Shown here one piece after another: positions 42,345 to 55,515 of a DNA stretch of 64,000 nucleotides. The DNA is from Eunapius fragilis. Taxonomy: Eukaryota > Porifera > Demospongiae > Spongillida > Spongillidae. The notes below the pieces were generated by a model, which was not told the DNA's origin, did not search any database, and saw only the letters and a list, made by a program, of their open reading frames with translations. The first letter of the stretch is position 1. Every line of letters starts with the position of its first letter. The position numbers and the translations under genes were made by a program. The stretch is taken from assembly GCA_963681505.1 (NCBI GenBank), contig OY811986.1:5161566-5225565 (forward strand), written 5' to 3'.

Positions 42345-42690
42345 AAGTTTATCAATTACAGCCTACTGCTGAATCTAACTAGGGCGAGCTCAAACTAGGC
42401 ATACAGCCTTGAGCAAGTCATACTAGTGCTTTTGTATTACTAGTACACCTGGTTCGAGGCTAAGTGCTTGGTTCGTCGAACCGAGCTGGGCCTAGCTAGG
42501 TTCAGCCTTCGTAATTATATAGGGACCGTGAACTAGACCTACAAAATTGCTTACACACACCCCCAGGATAGCTTTTGGCGCCGCAGATCAAGGGGGACCA
42601 AATTCCAGAAATGCCCTCATAAGCTTTGAGAAAACATATGTTCTAAATAGAAAGTAAATGTTGATGAATTGCATACATATATACACGAAA
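42345..42690. repeat. Segmental duplicate of 61300-61645
   Basis: The two stretches match over about 340 bp with scattered differences, including a TACTAGTGCTTTTGTA palindromic region. They place the same sequence upstream of sortilin units 1 and 3. Confidence 0.8.
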
Positions 42691-44379
42691 CATTGTGCTT
42701 TAAGGGAAGAAATTTAACTCAGAATTGAAACATTAAAAAGGTAATGGTGTCATACAGTATCTTCACATCGACCATCAAGCATTGGTTGACAATGGGCAAA
42801 GCCATGATTTCTTATTTCATTTGCCTCCAAACCATTGCCGCCATCACTGGACATCTCCCTTCCTTCTTCAACTCCCTCCTCCCTTCCTACTTCTACTCCC
42901 TCCTCCCTTCCTTCTTCTACTTCCTCCTCCTTTCCTTGCTTTATTGTGTAATCCACGACACTCCTTCCCCTGGCCTTGTTGTCCAGAGGAGACTGTCTGA
43001 GACTTGAGTACCCTCCATGATTGCGACTCTGCAGCCTGTAAAAACAAAGATAAAAGACAGAATGCTAGTTATCAAAGTTATACACTAGAGTGAATCATTG
43101 ATCGACTAAAACATAAATCCATAACCTAAGTATAGTGGTAGAGCACAACAAACAAGATGGCTGGATGATACACACACTCCTACCTTTTGCAGATAACAAT
43201 GATTAGCAGAAGAGTGATGATGACCACAGCTGCAAGAGCTATACCCACACTCAAACCAACTGTCATCTCCTTTAGAAAAGTATCTGCAGGAATGGCTGTA
43301 GCCCTTGGAACAGAGGTACTGGTACCAGAAATGGAGGTACTGGTACCAGGATTGGAGATGCTGGTACCAGAAATGGATGTACTGCTACCAGGAATGGAGG
43401 TACTGGTACCAGGAATGGAGGTACTCATATTCCAAACATCTGGTTATGGAAATAACAGGTCAATGATACTGGAGAAGCAGACCTTTCCATACATCATAAG
43501 CTACCCTCTTGCACACCTGCATATAACTACATGGCTCTTGATATAGAGCACACTCAACACTCCAATGATGTGGGTGTGGCTTACTAGTTGGACAAGGAAC
43601 CACCACAGGAAGGGACAAGTCTCCTTCTTTAGCTGTACAGCCGTCCCCAGGTATCCTTCTGTACCTTTGGAGGAAATGAGGATGGCCACACCTACTTCCT
43701 GAGCAGGCCACACCTACCCACTGGTGTAGTTGTAGCTGGTCCCAGGTGGACAGTTGGTGGGAGGTGGTGGAGGGTACATGTATCCTTCCACAGGGGTGCA
43801 GGAACTATTCAGGGTGGTACGCTCAAATCCAACATCACTGTACCCATGGAGACATTAATAATCTGAATATTATTAATAGCCTGCTTACCATTCAAAGTCA
43901 TCACTTGAACACAAACATGTGGACCTGTTCACTACAATAGTGAAGTCAGGATCAATCAGACAGCACACACCAGGAGCCCTACGCATGTAGGTGACCATCT
44001 CTCCAAGGACACAGATGGGAACTCCTGCCTAAAAAAACATGACCTTGCCGCATAATACCTCTGCTCCCTCCCTCTCCTAGTGCTTCCTCCCTCCCTCCCC
44101 ACCTCCTTTTCCTGTTTCTCATGCAACAAATAAATCATAACAATGAAAAGGTTTGATAATTGTTATCTCAGTGCCCAAACATAGCAGGAGAGAAATAAGA
44201 CACTTCACACGTAGAATTTAGAGGCATGTGTTCAGAATGTGTCATTCCTGCTAGCAGTACCGGCTCAGTCAGAAAAATTTACACCTTGATCATAAATTTA
44301 ACCATATACATTGGTAACTACAGACGCTCTGTGCTCATAGCGGTTGCTATGACCATGGTACAACCATTATTTAAAAAAC

Positions 44380-45180
44380 TAATGATAGCTTGGAATTGAA
44401 ACCTAAACATCAATTCTCCTGTTCCACCATCAGACACAAACAGAAAGAATGGGATACACCGCTGGTACAAGCCACATATGATCATCTCCTTGAAAATGCA
44501 TCTGACACCAAATGTCACGCACGACTTTTGGTCGTTTCTGCCAAAGAGACAGGTGCATGGTTAAATGCACTTCCACTATCTTCTCTTGGGTTACGGATGG
44601 ACGATGATGTGATATAAATAGCTGTTAGTCTCCGTCTGGGCATTCCCATATGTCATCCACACCAGTGCCATCACTGCAAGGCAACAGTAGACGAGCTAGG
44701 CCTTCACGGCCTCAGTTGTTCCAAGAGTGAAGGCCGTTTACCTTGCCATGCTGCAATAAATAGCATCATTCATAGATCTTTGATGGCAGCTCGAATTCTA
44801 TCAATCTTGGAGCCTGCAGGTCTATCACACTCTGATGGCGTCATGATTGAAGTCAGGACGTCCACTTGTCTGGGATGTGACATGTCCTGACACTTTTGCA
44901 ACCTCAAATGAGCTACAGGCAACATCAGAGGCAGGGGCTGTTGCGGCTTTGGCAGAGTGGAAAAAGATGACCAACTATAGCTCAAACATCTATTCTGCCC
45001 CATTGCTATCAAGACATCAGGTGTCTTTGGCCCAGTTGCCTCGACAATACTACGTGATTTGGCTCGCCAAATCAAAGATGTATCTAATGAACCAAACTCA
45101 AGGGCATACCTGTTCCAAAAAATTTCTGTTGCGGTGCAGAGAGACAATGCAGCATCTGTCATGGGTTGTGCTGGTTTAGA
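44380..45180 (+). pseudogene. Non-LTR retrotransposon, C-terminal ORF fragment
   Basis: The plus strand encodes ARLLVVSAKETGAWLNALPL, SLGLRMDDDVI, LGIPICHPHQCHHC (Cys/His-rich), ELGLHGLSCSKSEGR and, after frame changes, CPDTFATSNELQATSEAGAV. This combination is familiar from the C-terminal region of animal retroelement proteins (after the reverse transcriptase), probably of the non-LTR type. The reverse transcriptase itself is absent, which fits 5' truncation on insertion. The fragment lies in an intron of sortilin unit 1, opposite in orientation. Confidence 0.6.
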
Positions 45181-45270
45181 TTTAGATGCAGTGTAATTAT
45201 ATTGTATTGAACTTTGTGTTTCTTTCATTCTGCTGCACCTTTTATTAAATTTTTAAATTAAAAATAGTTA

Positions 45271-45455
45271 GCTTTATTTTCTTTGTTACCGATCTATATG
45301 CTTTATTTTCTTTGTCACCGATCTATATGCTTTATTTTCTTTGTTACCGATCTATATGCTTTATTTTCTTTGTCACCGATCTATATGCTTTATTTTCTTT
45401 GTTACCGATCTATATGTTTATTTTCTTTGTCACCAATTTATATGCTTTATTTCTC
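45271..45455 (+). repeat. 29-bp tandem repeat at the end of the non-LTR fragment
   Basis: About six copies of a unit containing TTTATTTTCTTTGTYACCGA and TCTATATGC follow the stop codon. Simple tandem repeats at the 3' end are typical of several non-LTR families that do not end in poly-A. Confidence 0.85.
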
Positions 45456-45902
45456 TATGATGGAGCTGCAAATTTTCTTTATTTAAAACAATTGGTACGG
45501 ACATGATTTTTAATTTCCCCTAACATGCCAATATATGTGCACATTTCATTATAGAGGGTCTAGTATACTTTTTGTCGCACCAAAGTTACTATATACAAGA
45601 TAAACTGTCCCATTCATCATAAAGCCAAGAACTTCCTCAGGGTCAGGTGATGACTTAAGGAGCTTGTAGTACTTGAAGAAGGGCCTGCATGCAGAATCAC
45701 TATAGTCCATTCTAGCTCACTGCATGCATGCAGAATCACTATAGTTTGCTGTTAGAGCATGTGCACAATTAGTGTTGGTACTAATTAACTTTTAAATATT
45801 ACACATTGGTTAAAATACATCACTGATCTAAAAACCCAAAAAGATTAAACATTGAAATTTATTCATGATGGAAGAAACAACCTCAATAATCAAGCACATA
45901 TT

Positions 45903-46175
45903 CTAATGGCGGATGAAGGTACGAAGTTTTTGTATTATTATCCACCCGTGAAAAATCACGGACTGATTATTTTTAATTTTTATTTCATGAATAGAACTTT
46001 TTTTTTTTTTAATGGACAGTTGTTTGATTACCACATTTTTCGTACAATATCTCTTTGTATCGTTGGGCAACATTCGTCCTTGTTCTGGATTGTCTCTGAT
46101 ATGAACCTTAACGTGCTCGTGATGTCTACATCGAGTTAGGGCATCATATAATTGCCCGTGTCCAAACACGGGCAA
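45903..46175 (-). pseudogene. Helitron Rep/helicase, extreme C-terminus
   Basis: The minus strand encodes MPVFGHGQLYDALTRCRHHE followed by VKVHIRDNPEQGRMLPN and KRYCTKNVVIKQL, the end of a Pif1-type helicase as found in Helitrons (HGQLYVALSR and TKNVVYKEVL motifs), then a stop. Only about 55 residues remain. A 17-bp hairpin (CCCGTGAAAAATCACGG, 45945-45961) lies downstream on this strand, where a Helitron 3' hairpin could be, but no clear CTRR end follows. Confidence 0.65.
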
Positions 46176-46180
46176 TTATA
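46147..46180. repeat. Perfect 15-bp inverted repeat
   Basis: TATAATTGCCCGTGT and ACACGGGCAATTATA face each other across CCAA. The right arm overlaps the codons for FGHGQL of the Helitron remnant. Confidence 0.8.
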
Positions 46181-47693
46181 AAAGAATACTATTTTACCCA
46201 ATGCTGCATATATAATCTACCACCTGTTCTAACATCCGGTTACTACGCAACCTCTATAACATGCCCGCGCAATACAAATACTTCATGGAATTATTATTGT
46301 CAGATAGTAACTGTATGTTCTCGGCCTGTATGATGAGACTTGAGAGTGAACCACAATAGCGTTGCTTTTATTGTTACTGTATGTGATGACATTATTACCT
46401 GTACAGGCATGTAGGTTTTGTGGCAAGCATGGTCGCTAAGTACGCGTTGCTATGTACTTTTCTGTGGGAGGTGGTTGTTCCTATTAGTTGCCATGTACCT
46501 AGCAACCAATAGGCGTTAGGCCAAATATATAAATAAGTAATGTGGACGTATGGATGGATGTACGTACGTTGGAAGTCATAGTAGTAGATTATCAATCATT
46601 ATAGTAATCTTGATTTGTGAGGACCCAAGAAACATGGTGCCATATATTGCTATGGGTTTTCTAAATCAAGATTTGAGGTGATTGATAGATAGCAATAAGA
46701 ATTGATATCAGTTCCCCCATGAGAGGAACAAGTTAGCAGTGTGGAGGTGTGACCTCAGATCACCTGATTTGTATGTTGCCATGGTGAGTACTGGGTTGAT
46801 GTGCATGGGTTGGTCAGCAAAGAGAAGTCCAGGTCTACCACAGTCCATCCATTTGAGTACCCAAACACACTGAAATATGAAAGAAGATCTATTTATTAAA
46901 AAAACACAGTTATGCCTGCCCCAACCTGGACCAACCTTGCATATAGGCTCTGCTCTCCTTGCTCAGTGAACATACCTACCACTGATAGTGTTCTGGGGAG
47001 GACAGTCTTATGCCAGCTTGTACCCTCATCACATGACCAGAGAACAAAGTTGGTGGTGCTCCATTTAGGGATAGCCACGACAATGGATCCATGACCAACA
47101 AACTGGAAATACCAGTATCCATTGGCCACCTCCAGCCATGTGATGCCTCCATCATTGGAGAAATAGAGGCTAAGACTGCTGATGTCATTGATGAGGGCGG
47201 GGCCAAGGTTTCCTGTGAGGGGAGGAGTTAGGCATGCAGTTATTAATGGTGAAATCAGTAACAGTGAATTGTGCAAGTTTTAACGGCGGGTCCCACACCC
47301 TTCCCCCCCTTGGGGAGGGGGTTGGGCTTGGGGGGGGGGGGCACTGCCATTAGCTGCCAGTTTTGGCCCAAATATCTGTTCATGTTTGACGTACAATACA
47401 AGCACAATACTTTCACAATCATAGTTATGGACGAAGTGAATCGGTACAAATGCAGAAACCAACACATGCAAAAGACTTATAACAAGGTTGGGTCATTTTG
47501 TTTCCATCAGTATAAAAATCAATCGACAAAAAAAAAATCATTGTTATTCAAAGTCACATAATATTACTGATGCATACCTAAGGCCATGATGAAACCAATG
47601 GCTGAATCCTGGGAAAGAATAGACTGGTAGCCATTTATGACGTCACTGTCCATACGAAGATGGAGTGAACAGTTAGGCTGTTGTGAGGAGGGG

Positions 47694-47830
47694 AAGGGAG
47701 TGACCGAAAGGAAGGGGGAGGAGAGAGGGAGGAGGGGAAGGGAGTGACCAAAAGGAAGGGGGAGGAGGGAGGGAAGAGGAAAAGGGGAGGGGAAGGAGAG
47801 AGCAGGAAAGGAAGGGAGTAAGCATGTTAT
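47694..47830. repeat. Polypurine repeat in a sortilin unit 1 intron
   Basis: GGAAGGGGGAGGAG-type repeats on the plus strand. A shorter version is at the same place in unit 2 (52107-52180). Confidence 0.8.
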
Positions 47831-48290
47831 AGTGCTCATTAATTAGCATACATTACCAATGAGCAATCTGTGCTGCCTCCTGAAGGTGGGGCCAATCTCT
47901 GCCAGGCTCCACCCTTATTAAAAGTGATGACTGTGAAGCCATAAGCATTGGAACTGTTATAGTCTAAAATGTTGGCAAGGTAAGTTCCATAGAGTCCCTC
48001 CACCTGTGTGTGGGGAAGGACTATGAGGAAGAGGAAATGTTTTTTAAAAAGTTATTGTTACTGGTGTTTTCTTGATCCTGTTACCTTGGTGATCAGGTTA
48101 ATGGAAGCTATAGATATTTTGGCTTCTTGAACTGAAACGGTTCGGCATTTCAAAAAGAAGGATACTACAAACTGATTAGGGGGCTTCTGCAGCCAATTAA
48201 AAATTATGCAAATCCATTAACCAATCAGCTTCTAATTGCAGCCCATGCATGCAGCTGAATAAGTGGCCCCTTAATATACTCACAGGATGG

Positions 48291-49300
48291 ACAGTTGCCA
48301 ATACTGGACGGAAGGGATTTTCCCGGAATGGTTTTAAGGTCAGTTTGGAGATGGTCATTTACATCAACTTGGCACAGTAATAAACAGGGGCGGGGGGCGG
48401 GGTCCGGACAACCCTTTCCTATGGAAACGACGTAAAGCATACGGCAAAATTTGCGCGCGCCATACTTTTCTACCATTCTTTTATACTGGAGTAATTGGAC
48501 CCCGGCGTGGTTCTGGGGTTAACAGATATTTGTTAGTAAAACAACAATTTACGTTGATATATCCGATAATACCCCAGAACCACGCCTGTCTGTATCCGCC
48601 TCTGCCCCCCCCCCCCCCCCCCTCCCCTTTCCTTTTATTCAGGACACGTGCGGTGATATCTGTAATGCATGAAGGTGAGGTTATATTACAACGGAAGAGG
48701 TGGCAAGAAGAGTGAGGCTGTAGCAGCATTCAAACCACTGAATCAAATCCATCCCAATTCTAACTGTGTTAATAAATTTCCACTCATAGGTCAACTAAAA
48801 ACTAATGTCTGGTTGACTATCCTTTGAAGGCCGAAACCTTTAATTTTTTCATCACTGCTTTTTTTAATTATTATTCTTAATTTAGTTATAATTAACATTA
48901 ATCTGCTAATTATTAACAACTATTATAACAACTGCTGGTCATTTTCTTTGATTGTGGGACACACCCTGTATGATGTGTCGTTGAAAGACCAGCTTAGTCT
49001 GCTCTTGCATGCACTGCTTTTTGTATACTTACCCTTCCTCCCTCCTCCCAGAGATGGTGCATAGCTACACCACAGCTGCAATCACCCTAATAAAAGTGTA
49101 CATTCCATATTTAGCACCTCTGCATCAAACATATCTACATTAATATGGAAATTCTTGAACCACAAGTCCCGAGGCTTTCATTACAATTCAGTATCTCTCT
49201 AAGACCGGATATTTCAATTAGGGACATGTTTTAATAATTTGGTCAAAATAGAAAATACAACAGAAAGTGATTTTAAAAAGTTGGTGAATTGCATGTATGT
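48291..49300. other. Intergenic between sortilin units 1 and 2
   Basis: No gene seen. A poly-C tract lies near 48606-48622, and CCCCAGAACCACGCC near 48575 is the inverse of GGCGTGGTTCTGGGG near 48505, giving an inverted repeat. Unit 2 ends at 49406. Confidence 0.4.
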
Positions 49301-49405
49301 ATACATGGAAGCATTGAACTGATATAATGGTATCTCTGTCAATAAGACAGCAGCCATTGAATACTGTCACAATGGACACTTGAACATTGTCCTTCTATGG
49401 TGATG

Positions 49406-52400
49406 TCACACGCTACATTCATGTACTGGTTGGTGTTGGGCAAACTCAGGATGTCTTCTTATTACCTTCAGCTCCAAACCATCACCACCATCACTGGACA
49501 GCTCCTCCCTTCCTTCTTCAACATTCTCCTCCCTTCCTCCTTCACCTTTCTCCTCCCTTCCTTCCACTGCCGCTATGTCCGACATCTCTTGTATATTCTC
49601 TTTGTCATCCAGAGGCATTCGAAGCCTTGAGTAGCCGCCATGGCTGTGCCGACTCCGCCTGTAATGCAAAGACAGCAAATGTATCACACGCTGAGGCAGA
49701 ATGCCTAATTACAACAGCTATACCCTGGAAAAATCATTGGCATGATCAGATATATTTAGTGGTAGAGCACAACAAACAAGATGGTCGGATGATACACACA
49801 CTCCTACCTTATGTAGATAAAAATGATTAGTAGAAGAGCGATGATGACCACAGCTGCAAGAGGTATACCCACACTCAAACCAACTGTCATCTCCTTTAGA
49901 AAAGTATCTGCAGGAATGGCTGTAGCCCTAGGAACAGAGGTACTGGTACCAGAAATGGAGGTACTGGTACCAGGAATGGAGGTACTGATACCAGGCATGG
50001 AGGTAGTGGTACCAGGAATGGAGATACTGGTACCAGGAATGGAGGTACTGGTACCAGGAATTGAGGTATTGCTACCAGGAATGGAGGTACTGCTACCAGG
50101 AATGGAGGTACTGCTACCAGGAATGGAGGTACTCATATTCCAAACATCTGGTTATGGAAAATAACAGGTCAATGATACTGGAGAAGCAGACCTTTCCATA
50201 CATCATAAGCTACCCTCTTGCACACCTGCATATAACTACATGGCTCTTTGATATAGAGCACACTCAACACTCCAATGATGTGGGTGTGGCTTACTAGTTG
50301 GACAAGGAACCACCACAGGAAGGGACAAGTCTCCTTCTTTAGCTGTACAGTTGTCCCCAGGTATCCTTCTGTACCTTTGGAGGAAATGAGGATAGCCACA
50401 CCTACTTCCTGAGCAGGCCACACCTACCCACTGGTGTAGTTGTAGCTGGTCCCAGGCGGACAGTTGGTGGGAGGGGGAGGAGGGTACATGTACCTTTCCA
50501 CAGGGGTACAGGAGCTATTCAGAGTGGTACGCTCAAATCCAACATCACTGTACCCATGGAAACATTAATAATCTGAATATTATTAATAGCCTGCTTACCA
50601 TTCAAAGTCATCACTTGAACACAAACATGTGGACCTGTTCACTACAATAGTGAAGTCAGGATCAATCAGACAGCACACACCAGGAGCCCTACGCATGTAG
50701 GTGACCATCTCTCCAAGGACACAAATGGGAACTCCTGCCTAAAAAAAAACATGACCTTGCCGCATAATACCTCTGCTCCCTCCCTCTCCATCCCTACCTC
50801 CTTTACCCCTCCCTTCCTCCTACCCATTCCCTCTCTATCCAGCTACCCTCTTCTACAGTTTATGTACCACAGGGATAACAAAGTCCACCACCTCTGCTAC
50901 GCTGCATACAAATTGGTAGGGGGAAAAGTTAAAGGGCTTCATATATACGTGAGTCATTCGCCTGCTAATCAGAGGGCAGGGTAGTGTTACAACCACGCAA
51001 ACTACAGTAGCCAGCGTTTCAACGTAAGCCTGCAAAAATCTCGTTTGTCTTGTTTCTTACGTGGGCATGACCACATCAGCTCCCCTCTATTCACACATTA
51101 AGCGACAAGACAAGCAGGATTTTGAGGGCTTAACTACCATGGAACTGCTGAACTGCTGTGGCATGGCATCCATTAGCGCACAAATAAAATTACTTACGTG
51201 TCATGCATACATTCAGAATGTATCAATATAACACTGATTATACATTACGCTTTTTTTCATTGGCCCTCATAAATCAAGACTTGAGTGTTTGTTATTGGTG
51301 CATGTGTGTTCGGAATATAATAGTTCCCTCCCCACCCACGAGAGGAATGAGACAGAGTGACGTCAGATCACCTGATTTGTATGTTGCCATGGAGAGTACT
51401 GGGTTGATGTGCATGGGTTGGTCAGCAAAGAGAAGTCCAGGTCTACCACAGTCCATTCATTTGAGTACCCAAACACACTGAAATATGAGAGATCTATTTA
51501 TAAGAACACACAGTTATGCCTGCCCCAACCTGGACCAACCTTGCATGTAGGCTCTTCTCTCCTTGCTCAGTGAACATACCCACCACTGATAGTGTTCTAG
51601 GGAGGACAGTCTTATGCCAGCTTGTACCCTCATCACATGACCAGAGAACAAAGTTGGTGGTGCTCCATTTAGGGATAGCCACGACAATGGATCCGTGACC
51701 GACAAACTGGAAATACCAGTATCCATTGGCCACCTCCAGCCATGTGATGCCTCCATCATTGGAGAAATAGAGGCTAAGACTGCTGATGTCATTGATGAGG
51801 GCGGGGCCAAGGTTCCCTGCAGCAATAGGGTGTGTATTTATTAATGCATGGTGTGTAGTTATTAATGCATGGCAAAATGTTTAAAACAAATCTGAAACCA
51901 ATAATAGTTATGAAATTTAAAGTTTTTTGTGATATGCAGAGTAATTGTTGTTACTGTTATAATTTGAATATTCTATTTATGAGGCAGTGATGGCTTACCT
52001 AAGGCCATGATGAAACCAATGGCTGAATCATGGGAAAGAATAGACTGGTAGCCATTTATGACGTCACTGTCCATACGAAGATGGAGTGAGCAGTTAGGCT
52101 GTTGTGAGGAAGGGAAGGGAGTGACCGAAGGGAAAGGGGAGGAGGGGAGGGGAGGAGGAGAGCCAGGAGAGGAAGGGAGTGAACATGATATAATGCTCAT
52201 TAATTAGCATACATTACCAGTGAGCAATCTGCGCTGCCTCCTGTAGGTGGGGCCAATCTCTGCCAGGCTCCACCCTTATTAAAAGTCATGACTGTGATGC
52301 CATAAGCATTGGAACTGTTGTAGTCTAAAATATTGGCAAGGTAAGTTCCATAGAGTCCCTCCACCTGTGTGTGGGGAAGGACCTATGCTAAGAGGATACG

Positions 52401-52888
52401 GGAGGAAATGAGGTCTTTAATTTTTTTATACAGTAATCATTATAGCGCTTCCCTGTTACCATGGAGATCAGGTTAATGGATCTTCAGTTCAGAATTCCAA
52501 AAAATGGGTGCTACCAGTGACCTCTGCTTGCCAGGTTAATTACAATTAAACATGCAACCCTGTCAGCTTCTAATTGCAGCCCATGCATGCAGCTGAATAA
52601 GTGGCCCCTTAATATACTCACAGGATGGACATCAACCTTGGGGTTCCCAGATACCCAGGTGGTGGCAGGAGAGCTGACAACGTGATCCAAGGAGAGGGAG
52701 TAAGTCCCTCCTGTCTGGTCAGAGGTGTACAGACTGGAGGTGTTGGCATGGTGATACACAGCCATGAACACCTGTCCTTCACTGGCATCAATGACCCTGT
52801 AGTACTGTGTGTATTGTGGGGAAGTGGGTGGTTTGGTGGTGACAAGGGATTGTGCATTGGGCACAGGCATATATGTGTGCTTGTGTGG

Positions 52889-52935
<47 letters not shown>

Positions 52936-52963
52936 ATGTGTGGTTCCTGTGTGTGTGTGTGGT

Positions 52964-52994
<31 letters not shown>

Positions 52995-54440
52995 GTGTGG
53001 TGTGTGTATGTGTGTGTGTGTGTGTGTGCGTGTGCGTGCGTGCGTGTGTCTGTTACCATCTGTGGCAGGAGACCAGGAAAGGATGCCTGTTGGAAGGGTC
53101 CCCTCATATAACTGACCCACAGGGGACTGCCCACTGTTACATTTCTCTGTGGAGCACAGTACAAACAAAATGAACACCCAGGTGACGTAAGAGATCACAT
53201 GACCCACCCTCACAAACATGTACTCAAAGGTCAAATAGAAGGAGTTTGGAAGGAATGACCCCAACTGAGGAAAGTCATCAATTTGTAGGAATGGGGAGGA
53301 GGACCGCTTCAGAATGGCACTGTTATCTACATAGGGGACACTCTATGACCATATAAGGTGTGCTTTCATGGGCATCACATACTGCCTAGATCAACTTCAA
53401 AGTAGACTGTTGTATTCTGCTCATAAGGTAGTCCTAAAACCCTCCAGAAATATCGGGTCACTCCACCTGTACACAGAGGTATCCAGCTGCCATTACTCCC
53501 CAGTGACTGTGAGACATAGAGCTATAGAGGGGTCCAGAAAGGAATGGGGAGGAGGATTATATCTCGCATCTTAAAGGCACAAATGTTTATTTACACTCTT
53601 TGCTGTGCTGTCATAACCAAGGACAACATCACTCTGATAGTTGGTGATGGTCTGCCTCTGGAAGGTCAGCTTGTCTGGTACAAACGGGACCTGATATCTA
53701 TTGTAGGTGTTACCCTCATCAACGGTGACGTATAAGGCTTGATGAATGACGTCAGTAAAGATGAGCTATAGATATAGATATTACTAACACTACGAGCACA
53801 GCTGCTGTGTATTAAACCTTTTGTTCATCTGGGCTAACGTAGAACCACTCGATCACAGCATCATCACCAAACTTTGAAGTGTCATTTAAAAACGTTTTAC
53901 CATCTGTAGACCTTAATTGTGTGGGCGTGTGTGGGCACGTTTGTGGTAATGTTTGCACATGAAGCAGACGGATACGGTGTGTCATTGTGTAGCTAGACGG
54001 ATACGAACCACCTATAACGAATCTTTCGTTACCTCCATAACCAGCTCTGCGTGGATCTCCCGGTGGTGGGGTCACGTCTACGCGTCAAAGCGAACAGAAC
54101 TTGTGACGGGTGGCCGGTCCAATGAACTAGGATCTGGTCGTGGGAGTCGCCACAGAGGTCACTAACAGTGACTGTCACATTGTCGGTCTGTCTCCTCAAC
54201 CTACATGCGAGCAACAGGCTTCGATTAAGTCGGGCTAGTTCGAACGGAGCGAAGCCGGTCATACGGAGCTAACCTTTTTCCAAACGTACCGACCGTTAGG
54301 AGGTCGCTACCTTTTTCCACCACTGCCGCTTGCACTCTGCCGTCTTCGTCAGGACCGGAGATGAAGCACGATCCATTGTTAGTGGCGACCACCAGGAAGA
54401 GTAGGGAAGCTGCACACGCACATAGCTGCATCTCCGCCAC
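49406..54440 (-). CDS. Sortilin-like VPS10-domain receptor (unit 2, about 17 exons)
   Basis: Exon 1 (ATG at 54440) gives a signal peptide, MAEMQLCACAASLLFLVVAT. Following exons carry the VPS10 beta-propeller: SWLWRSTDGKTF-type Asp-box repeats near 54031/53912, ALYVTVDEGNTYNRYQVPF (53766-53598), LPYEQNTTVYFEVDLG, FLQIDDFPQLGSFLPN, YRVIDASEGQVFMAVYHHAN and SLYFSNDGGITWLEVANGYW. The 10CC module (50737-50303) has paired cysteines in RAPGVCCLIDPDF, CLCSSDDFEW and YRRIPGDNCTAKEG. A Ser/Thr/Pro stalk and one transmembrane segment (VGLSVGIPLAAVVIIALLLI, 50146-49807) lead to a short tail with GYSRLRMPLDD, a YxxL sorting-type signal. VPS10 receptors carry lysosomal and secretory cargo between Golgi and endosomes. 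Exon edges have consensus GT/AG. It looks functional. Confidence 0.9.
49960..50140 (-). repeat. 21-bp stalk repeat of sortilin unit 2
   Basis: About eleven STSIPGT/S heptapeptide units between the 10CC module and the membrane. Units 1 and 3 have fewer copies. Confidence 0.85.
52889..53050. repeat. (TG)n microsatellite in a sortilin unit 2 intron
   Basis: A long GT/TG repeat with a few interruptions. Open frames here (Cys/Val-rich or His/Thr-rich) are artefacts of the repeat. Confidence 0.95.
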
Positions 54441-54640
54441 TCACTTTGTCTTCGGTTTTAATTTCCGGTTTTTTTTTTTTTTTTCGTATTCTTTTGCAAC
54501 CTGTTTACTGTTACAGCGCGTGCGCAAATGTTATACAATCTGCTTTGAATGCAGCCGGTGCGTTAAGCTAGCTACTGCTCTGTGCGTGGGGAATTGAAAA
54601 TAAACATGCACCAGTCCCGCCCCCTGTGCTTGGGGAATAT

Positions 54641-54702
54641 GTATCAGCACGATAAGGTATCAGCACGATAAGGTATCAGCACGATAAGGTATCAGCACGA
54701 TT
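54641..54702. repeat. 16-bp tandem repeat
   Basis: Nearly four copies of GTATCAGCACGATAAG. Confidence 0.9.
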
Positions 54703-55404
54703 CATTCTGCTAAGCACATCGTAACATATACATTTTGTGGCATACATTATATATATGCATAGATACTAAAGTATCTATGATATATGTCAGTCATAGGATA
54801 TAGCTATAGTACTAGTCAAGGTCAACTCTGTCCTCACTTGCCCATCCCATTCTTTGAATCGTTTTGGTTACCATGCTCTTTGGTGGTACGTGGTTCCCCT
54901 AAATGTGAGGCATCTTCATTAAGTCCTGCACGTGCTTGTATGGAGCTCACAGCTCGAGGGGTTGGTTCGTGCATGAAGAGCGGCAAACTATATCTCACCC
55001 CTGACATGAGCTGTGCAAACTATGGCAACTGTTTGATCTTTCCACATTCTGTTAATTAAGTTCTGGAAACCCCGAGGGAAACCCTTCAAAAGAAAAAAAA
55101 AAAAACGAATCTGGCCACTGGCAGGGTCAGCATCTAGCAGAAAGGAGGAAGTACAGAAAAAGATTGCAGATAACTAGGCTGGGTTTGCTATATGTCTCTG
55201 GGTTTGCTATACCGATGTCTCTGGTGCCCAGTGTTGACTTTCTAGACTTGCTTGAACGAGTAATTAAGTAGGTTAAATTTCACCTCCGTAAGCGCAGGAC
55301 GGTCAAGGGACAAGGGAATCGGACGGATAAAAAATTTTACCGACCTATATTTAGCAAGTTTATATGGATGGTTAAAGCTAAATGTATAGGTTCTGTTAAA
55401 GTTT

Positions 55405-55515
55405 ATCTTAATCACCCTTGTTCCTTGAAACCTTGTTCCCTTCCTTTTTACACCTGCCTTCAATTTCTATATACCACCAACTTTCTTGTTAGAGAATGAT
55501 TTTATTTACTTGTGT
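55405..55515 (+). repeat. Partial copy of the 1.2-2.9 kb foldback repeat
   Basis: ACCTTGTTCCCTTCCTTTTT through CCACCAACTTTCTTGTTAGA to TTTACTTGT matches one hairpin arm at 2775-2885. Confidence 0.8.

Larger units (their letters stand above)
42750..48290 (-). pseudogene. Sortilin-like unit 1, lacking 5' exons
   Basis: Exons homologous to the complete unit 2 occur at about 48012-47857, 47692-47590, 47217-46936, 46871-46765, 44027-43888 (10CC module with RAPGVCCLIDPDF, TCLCSSDDFEW), 43846-43725, 43673-43596 (YRRIPGDGCTAKEGDLSLP), 43440-43187 (Ser/Thr/Pro stalk plus transmembrane segment) and 43033-42750 (tail). Similarity stops at 48290 within the exon equivalent to 52797-52621, so the signal peptide and roughly half of the VPS10 propeller are missing. 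A 2-kb insertion with Helitron and non-LTR remnants enlarges the intron 46764-44028. The remaining frames are open, so it could be a truncated expressed copy. The tail has a charged VEEGREEG repeat. Confidence 0.75.

Noticed and set aside
45271-45455. Regular repeats resembling a CRISPR array
   Set aside because: The units are directly adjacent without variable spacers, and the DNA is eukaryotic. It is a minisatellite.
52850-53170. Cys/Val-rich and His/Thr-rich open frames
   Set aside because: They are translations of a (TG)n microsatellite inside a sortilin intron.
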